This document shows positions 6,857 to 10,172 of a stretch of DNA of 10,172 bases, piece by piece. This DNA is from Flavobacteriales bacterium UBA7519 (lineage in GTDB: Bacteria > Bacteroidota > Bacteroidia > Flavobacteriales > Weeksellaceae): NCBI GenBank assembly GCA_002476905.1, contig DLND01000167.1, positions 1,435-11,606 of the forward strand. Direction: 5' to 3'. Each line of letters starts with the position of its first letter. The stretch's first letter is position 1. The notes under the pieces were generated by a model. The model had not been told where the DNA came from and did no database searches. It worked only from the letters and a program-made list of their open reading frames with translations. A program made the position numbers and the translations under genes.

Positions 6857-6928
6857 ATTTATCGAAGATAAATCTTTGCGACTTTTAAAAATAACACAAT
6901 AAAAAACTTTTGCGCCTTTGCGATAAAA
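6857..6928 (-). repeat. Right inverted repeat of the GxxExxY cassette
   Basis: This arm mirrors 6391-6465. The outer 21 bases (6908-6928) are a perfect inverted copy of 6391-6411; the inner block 6858-6882, containing the palindrome TTTATCGAAGATAAA and CTTTGCGAC, matches the left inner block. The spacer is 25 bases here against 24 on the left, so the whole arm is conserved in layout. It starts 2 bases after the gene's stop and ends 4 bases before the ATPase start codon. Confidence 0.85.
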
Positions 6929-6932
6929 GAAT

Positions 6933-7880
6933 ATGAAGCATTTCTTAGAGTTAAAAAATACAACAATCGGCTATTCAAATCCTTTGGTTTCGGAGATTGA
7001 TTCGTCTTTGGAATTGGGCGAAGTTTGTCTGTTGATGGGAAATAACGGAATCGGGAAAACGACTTTAATCAAATCTATTCTTGGACAAAATAAACTTTTA
7101 AATGGCGAAATTTCTATCAACGGAAAATCAATTCAAAAACTAGACTCAAACGAAATAGCTTCTCAAATTGCCATTGTTTTTTCAAAAGCTGGAATTCCTG
7201 ATAATTATACGGTTATAGATTTAATTTCTTTAGGGAAATACATACATTATCCTTATTATTTTAAATTGAATGAAACTGACAAACAGGAAGTTTCTACTAT
7301 TATAAACAAACTCAATCTATCAGAATATCAAAACAAAAAGCTAACCGAATTATCTGACGGAAATCTTCAAAAAGCTTTTATAGGAAGAGCTTTGGCTCAG
7401 AATTCTCCTTTTATTATTCTAGACGAACCAACAACACATTTGGATGAAGAAAACAAATTGATGATTCTCTCACTTCTAAGAAATCTTGCAAAATTAGAAA
7501 ATAAACTGATTCTCTTTTCTTCTCACGATTGGCGATTGGCAAAGGAATTTTCCGATAAAATATGGTGGATAAAAGATAAAAAACTAATCAGCGGAATTTC
7601 GGAAGAAGTCATTCTAAGCAATCCTGAATTGATTGCGCCAAAGATTTTACAGTTTAATGAAACCTTTCATGCTCCCCAAATAGATGCGCCAAAATTGGAA
7701 AAAGAAATGATGTTCTCTTATCTCCAAAAAAACTTCTCTCAAGATCTAGGAAAATTTAGATTAACATTTAAAAATCAATTTTGGGAAGTGAATTTGGAGA
7801 ATATTTATGACAATTGTCATAATTTTCAACAAATTAAACAAACTCTGCAAACACTTATAAAAAGAAGGACTTCTAATTAA
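6933..7880 (+). CDS. FecE/BtuD-type ABC transporter ATPase with C-terminal extension
   Basis: A 315-residue ATP-binding subunit expected to pair with the FecCD-type permease upstream. Motifs: Walker A GNNGIGKTT (36-44), signature LSDGN (140-144, instead of LSGGQ), Walker B FIILDE (160-165), D-loop THLD (168-171) and switch His198. The usual Q-loop glutamine is not apparent; the segment reads IAIVFSKAG (79-87). The nucleotide-binding domain ends near residue 235, and about 75 further residues form an extension with no motif I recognise; typical FecE/FhuC proteins are about 255-265 aa. The start codon lies 4 bases after the inverted repeat, so its expression depends on reading through the cassette or on a promoter within it. 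The import role is solid; the substrate (siderophore, heme or B12) is unknown. Confidence 0.9.
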   Translation: MKHFLELKNTTIGYSNPLVSEIDSSLELGEVCLLMGNNGIGKTTLIKSILGQNKLLNGEISINGKSIQKLDSNEIASQIAIVFSKAGIPDNYTVIDLISLGKYIHYPYYFKLNETDKQEVSTIINKLNLSEYQNKKLTELSDGNLQKAFIGRALAQNSPFIILDEPTTHLDEENKLMILSLLRNLAKLENKLILFSSHDWRLAKEFSDKIWWIKDKKLISGISEEVILSNPELIAPKILQFNETFHAPQIDAPKLEKEMMFSYLQKNFSQDLGKFRLTFKNQFWEVNLENIYDNCHNFQQIKQTLQTLIKRRTSN

Positions 7881-7961
7881 ATCCAGTTTTTAATATTTAT
7901 TTTATTAAGAGTTGCATAATAATTAAAATATTGTAAATCAATCAATTAACTGACTGATTGT

Positions 7962-7989
7962 AAAAATACTATGCATGCATAGTATTTTT
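7962..7989. promoter_or_regulatory. 28-bp perfect palindrome, probable MarR operator
   Basis: A perfect 28-base palindrome centred between 7975 and 7976, with core ACTATGCATGCATAGT and A/T runs at the ends. It ends two bases before the TATATTTG promoter element and covers the place where a -33 element should be. MarR proteins are dimers that bind palindromes of about 16-20 bp near their own promoters, so this is the obvious operator for the gene that follows. Just upstream an imperfect CAATCA...TGATTG pair (about 7939-7960) may be a second weak site. Confidence 0.7.
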
Positions 7990-7991
7990 TT

Positions 7992-7999
7992 TATATTTG
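7992..7999 (+). promoter_or_regulatory. -7 promoter element of the marR-beta-oxidation operon
   Basis: TATATTTG matches TAnnTTTG exactly and ends 16 bases before the ATG at 8016. The expected -33 region falls inside the palindrome and has no TTG at 17-23 bases, which suggests an intrinsically weak or activator-free but easily repressed promoter. The remaining gap 7881-7961 shows no clear terminator after the ATPase gene. Confidence 0.6.
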
Positions 8000-8015
8000 T
8001 AAAAAGCACTTCAAT

Positions 8016-8477
8016 ATGCTAGTTATGGAAAAGAAAAATTCAGATAAAGTCGAAAGTGTTGACTTGATGTTAAAATCGGCTTGGTTAGCGGTCTCGAAAA
8101 TGTATTCGGATCAGGCTTCCCTGTATAATTCTACAGCAGTTCAAGCACTTACATTACTTAAAATTGATCCAAAAGAAGGAACAAGAAGCACAAACCTTGG
8201 TCCTAAAATGGCGATAGAACCTACTTCTCTTACAAGAATCATCAAACTTCTTGAAGATAACGGTTACATCTACAAAGAAAAAACTACAACCGATAAACGC
8301 GAAGTCATTATAAAACTGACTGAAAAAGGTGTCAACTCCAGAAATCTTTCCAAAGAAGTTGTCGTTAATTTTAATAAAAAAGTTTTGGAAAGAATTGCTC
8401 CCGAGAAATTTGAAGTTTTCAAAGAAGTGATGACAGATATTCTAAAAATTGCAAACGAACTAAATCATAAAAAATAA
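8016..8477 (+). CDS. MarR-family transcriptional regulator
   Basis: A 153-residue (or 150-residue) winged-helix DNA-binding protein. Helices near 15-40 and 108-150 would form the dimer interface; the winged helix-turn-helix lies at about 40-105, with a recognition-helix region IEPTSLTRIIKLLEDNGYI and the wing DKREVIIKLTEKG (93-105), both characteristic of MarR. The ATG at 8025 (MEKKNSD...) is an equally good start; neither has a Shine-Dalgarno sequence. The gene sits directly behind a perfect palindrome and a promoter, and 11 nt ahead of a beta-oxidation enzyme. That context suggests an autorepressor of fatty-acid degradation, probably released by an acyl-CoA or fatty acid. The family call is firm; ligand and regulon are inferred. 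Confidence 0.9.
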   Translation: MLVMEKKNSDKVESVDLMLKSAWLAVSKMYSDQASLYNSTAVQALTLLKIDPKEGTRSTNLGPKMAIEPTSLTRIIKLLEDNGYIYKEKTTTDKREVIIKLTEKGVNSRNLSKEVVVNFNKKVLERIAPEKFEVFKEVMTDILKIANELNHKK

Positions 8478-8488
8478 ATCTCATATAA

Positions 8489-10172
8489 ATGAACAGAAAA
8501 ATTAAACACGTTACAGTGCTTGGTTCCGGCGTTATGGGTTCCGGCATCGCCTGCCATTTGGCAGGAAACGGCATTCAGGTTTTGATGTTGGATATGCCTC
8601 CGAAAGATTCGGAAAATGCCGACAAAAAAACAAGAAACAGCGTTGCGCAAGGTCATCTTAACAACGCTTTGAAAAGTAATCCTTCACCAATCTATGACAA
8701 ATCATTCGCTTCCAGAATTACCGTTGGAAACTTCGAAGATGATTTGGAGAAAATCAAAAATTCGGATTGGGTTATTGAAGTGATTGTCGAAAGATTGGAC
8801 ATCAAACAATCGATGTTCGAAAAAGTAGACCAACTTCGCAAACCAGGAACTTTGGTAACTTCTAATACATCGGGAATTCCGATTCATTTGATGTCAGAAG
8901 GAAGGTCAGAAGATTTCCAGAAACATTTCTGCGGAACACACTTCTTCAATCCACCGAGATATTTGAAATTATTTGAAGTGATTCCAGGACCGAAAACAGA
9001 GCAGTCTGTGATTGATTTCTTTATGTCTTACGGTGAAAAATTCCTTGGAAAAACAACTGTTCTATGTAAAGATACACCTGGTTTTATCGGAAACAGAATT
9101 GGTGTTTACTCGATGGCTAAGATTATGGAATTGACGGAAGAAATCGGTTTAACGATTGAAGAGGCTGATTCCTTGACTGGAGATTTACTGAATCGTCCAA
9201 AAACCGGAACTTTCAAATTGGGAGATTTGGTTGGTTTGGATACAGCTTTCAATGTAACCAAAGGACTTCAAGCCAATCTTAAAGACGACGAAATGGTTCA
9301 GGCTCTGAAAGATTCTAAAACTTTGAATTTCCTTATTGAAAATAAATTCCTTGGCGATAAAACTAAAAAAGGATTTTATTATAAAGAAAAAGATGCTGGT
9401 GGAAATGTGAATCGTTTCGTTCTTAATTATGAAACGCTGGGCTACGAACCAACAAAGCAACCGAAACTTCCTATCGTTGCTTCTGCAAAAGAAGCTGGAA
9501 GTTTGAAAAACCGTTTACCGATTTTGTTGAAAGACCAATCCAAAGCCGGAGAATTGATTAGAAAACATTTCGCTTCACTTTTCGCTTACGTTTCTCAAAG
9601 AGTTCCGGAAATTACGGATGTGTTCTACTCTATCGATGATGCAATGAAAACCGGTTATGCTTGGAAATATGGACCATTCGAAAACTGGGATTTTGTAGGA
9701 ATCCAAAAAGGAATTGACTTGGTTGAAAGTGAAGGTTACAAAGTGGCCGATTGGGTTAAGGAAATGGTGGCTTCAGGACACGAATCTTTTTACAAACTGG
9801 AAAACGGAAAACAGTTATTCTATAATCAGAATACGAAAACTTACGAACCAATTCCTGGTCAGGATGCTTTCATTATTCTTAATAATATTAGAAAAGAAAA
9901 AACAGTTTGGTCTAATTCCGAATCTGCTTTGATTGACCTTGGTGACGGTATTTTGAATTTCGAATTCCGTTCAAAAATGAATTCTCTTGGAGGAGGCGTT
10001 TTGGAAGGTCTTAATAAATCTATCGACATTGCTGAGAAAGATTACAGAGGTTTGGTTGTAGGAAATCAAGCTGAAAATTTCTCAGTCGGCGCTAATCTAG
10101 CAATGGTAATGATGATGGCTGTTGAACAAGATTGGTACGAACTGAATATGGCAATCGCAATGTTCCAGCAGA
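8489..10172 (+). CDS. Bifunctional 3-hydroxyacyl-CoA dehydrogenase / enoyl-CoA hydratase, FadN-type (3' end outside)
   Basis: An open frame of 561 codons runs from the ATG at 8489 off the right edge without a stop. It encodes a beta-oxidation enzyme that hydrates enoyl-CoA and oxidises 3-hydroxyacyl-CoA with NAD+. The dehydrogenase comes first: Rossmann motif GSGVMG (12-17), SNTSGIP (125-131), the catalytic pair His151 in GTHFFNPPRYLKLFEV and Glu163, and the DTPGFIGNR signature (195-203). The C-terminal dehydrogenase domain follows to about 430, then a crotonase domain from about 470 with the oxyanion-hole region AENFSVGANL (528-537). The order dehydrogenase-hydratase is that of Bacillus FadN (about 790 aa), the reverse of E. 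coli FadB. It lies 11 nt after the MarR gene; a thiolase and acyl-CoA dehydrogenase would be expected downstream. Confidence 0.93.
   Translation, partial: MNRKIKHVTVLGSGVMGSGIACHLAGNGIQVLMLDMPPKDSENADKKTRNSVAQGHLNNALKSNPSPIYDKSFASRITVGNFEDDLEKIKNSDWVIEVIVERLDIKQSMFEKVDQLRKPGTLVTSNTSGIPIHLMSEGRSEDFQKHFCGTHFFNPPRYLKLFEVIPGPKTEQSVIDFFMSYGEKFLGKTTVLCKDTPGFIGNRIGVYSMAKIMELTEEIGLTIEEADSLTGDLLNRPKTGTFKLGDLVGLDTAFNVTKGLQANLKDDEMVQALKDSKTLNFLIENKFLGDKTKKGFYYKEKDAGGNVNRFVLNYETLGYEPTKQPKLPIVASAKEAGSLKNRLPILLKDQSKAGELIRKHFASLFAYVSQRVPEITDVFYSIDDAMKTGYAWKYGPFENWDFVGIQKGIDLVESEGYKVADWVKEMVASGHESFYKLENGKQLFYNQNTKTYEPIPGQDAFIILNNIRKEKTVWSNSESALIDLGDGILNFEFRSKMNSLGGGVLEGLNKSIDIAEKDYRGLVVGNQAENFSVGANLAMVMMMAVEQDWYELNMAIAMFQQ

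Larger units (their letters stand above)
6391..6928 (+). mobile_element. Inverted-repeat cassette carrying a GxxExxY gene
   Basis: A 538-bp unit exactly fills the gap between permease and ATPase genes, starting 2 bases after the permease stop and ending 4 bases before the ATPase start. Its ends are imperfect inverted repeats of about 75 and 72 bases; the only open frame inside is a disrupted GxxExxY (PD-(D/E)XK superfamily) gene. No transposase and no obvious target-site duplication are seen. Similar repeat-flanked GxxExxY genes seem common in flavobacterial genomes, but I cannot check that here. Mobility is inferred from the structure: symmetric ends, a single nuclease-like gene, and interruption of what should be a continuous transporter operon. 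Confidence 0.6.

Noticed and set aside
6391..6928. Insertion sequence with transposase
   Set aside because: No transposase motif is present; the only gene is a GxxExxY homologue and no target-site duplication is evident, so I describe it only as an inverted-repeat cassette.
6391..6928. CRISPR array
   Set aside because: The repeats are two inverted arms, not regularly spaced direct repeats, and no cas gene is present.
8465..9460. Minus-strand open frames of 61-91 codons in the right-hand region
   Set aside because: They are antisense to a continuous beta-oxidation enzyme frame with clear motifs throughout.

Overview
The window looks like a chromosomal segment of a member of the Bacteroidota, most likely Flavobacteriia near Chryseobacterium/Epilithonimonas (Weeksellaceae). 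The grounds are a low-GC composition, almost no Shine-Dalgarno sequences, several good matches to the Bacteroidota sigma-A -7 element TAnnTTTG, and gene content typical of the group: a uridine kinase / FtsB-like / methylmalonyl-CoA mutase beta operon, a GxxExxY protein, and a MarR regulator in front of a FadN-type beta-oxidation enzyme. The genus is inferred, not proven.

Layout. Positions 1-200 (minus) hold the Ser/Gly/Arg-rich N-terminus of a protein that runs off the left edge, possibly an rRNA pseudouridine synthase, with a TATCTTTG promoter just upstream. Positions 388-2530 (minus) are a tight operon, udk - FtsB/DivIC-like - mutA, read from a well-matched promoter at 2545-2577. A minus-strand terminator at 2600-2623 separates it from the next pair. 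Positions 2932-4685 (minus) hold a PaaE-type flavin/2Fe-2S oxidoreductase overlapping a SanA/DUF218 membrane protein by one base (TAATG). About 310 bases of non-coding DNA lie between sanA and the terminator.

From 4773 onward everything is on the plus strand. A TlpA-like thioredoxin lipoprotein is followed after 12 nt by a FecCD-type ABC permease, and then by the cognate ATPase at 6933-7880. The space between permease and ATPase is filled by a 538-bp cassette (6391-6928): roughly 72-75-bp inverted repeats, with a perfect 21-bp outer arm and a conserved inner hairpin, enclosing one GxxExxY gene of the PD-(D/E)XK nuclease superfamily. That gene is broken by a 7-bp tandem duplication. This is the most unusual structure in the window.

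The right end is a fatty-acid degradation locus: a 28-bp perfect palindrome next to a TATATTTG promoter element, a MarR-family regulator (8016-8477), and 11 nt later the first 561 codons of a bifunctional 3-hydroxyacyl-CoA dehydrogenase / enoyl-CoA hydratase with FadN-type domain order, cut by the window edge. The arrangement suggests a regulator that represses its own promoter and, through it, the beta-oxidation operon.
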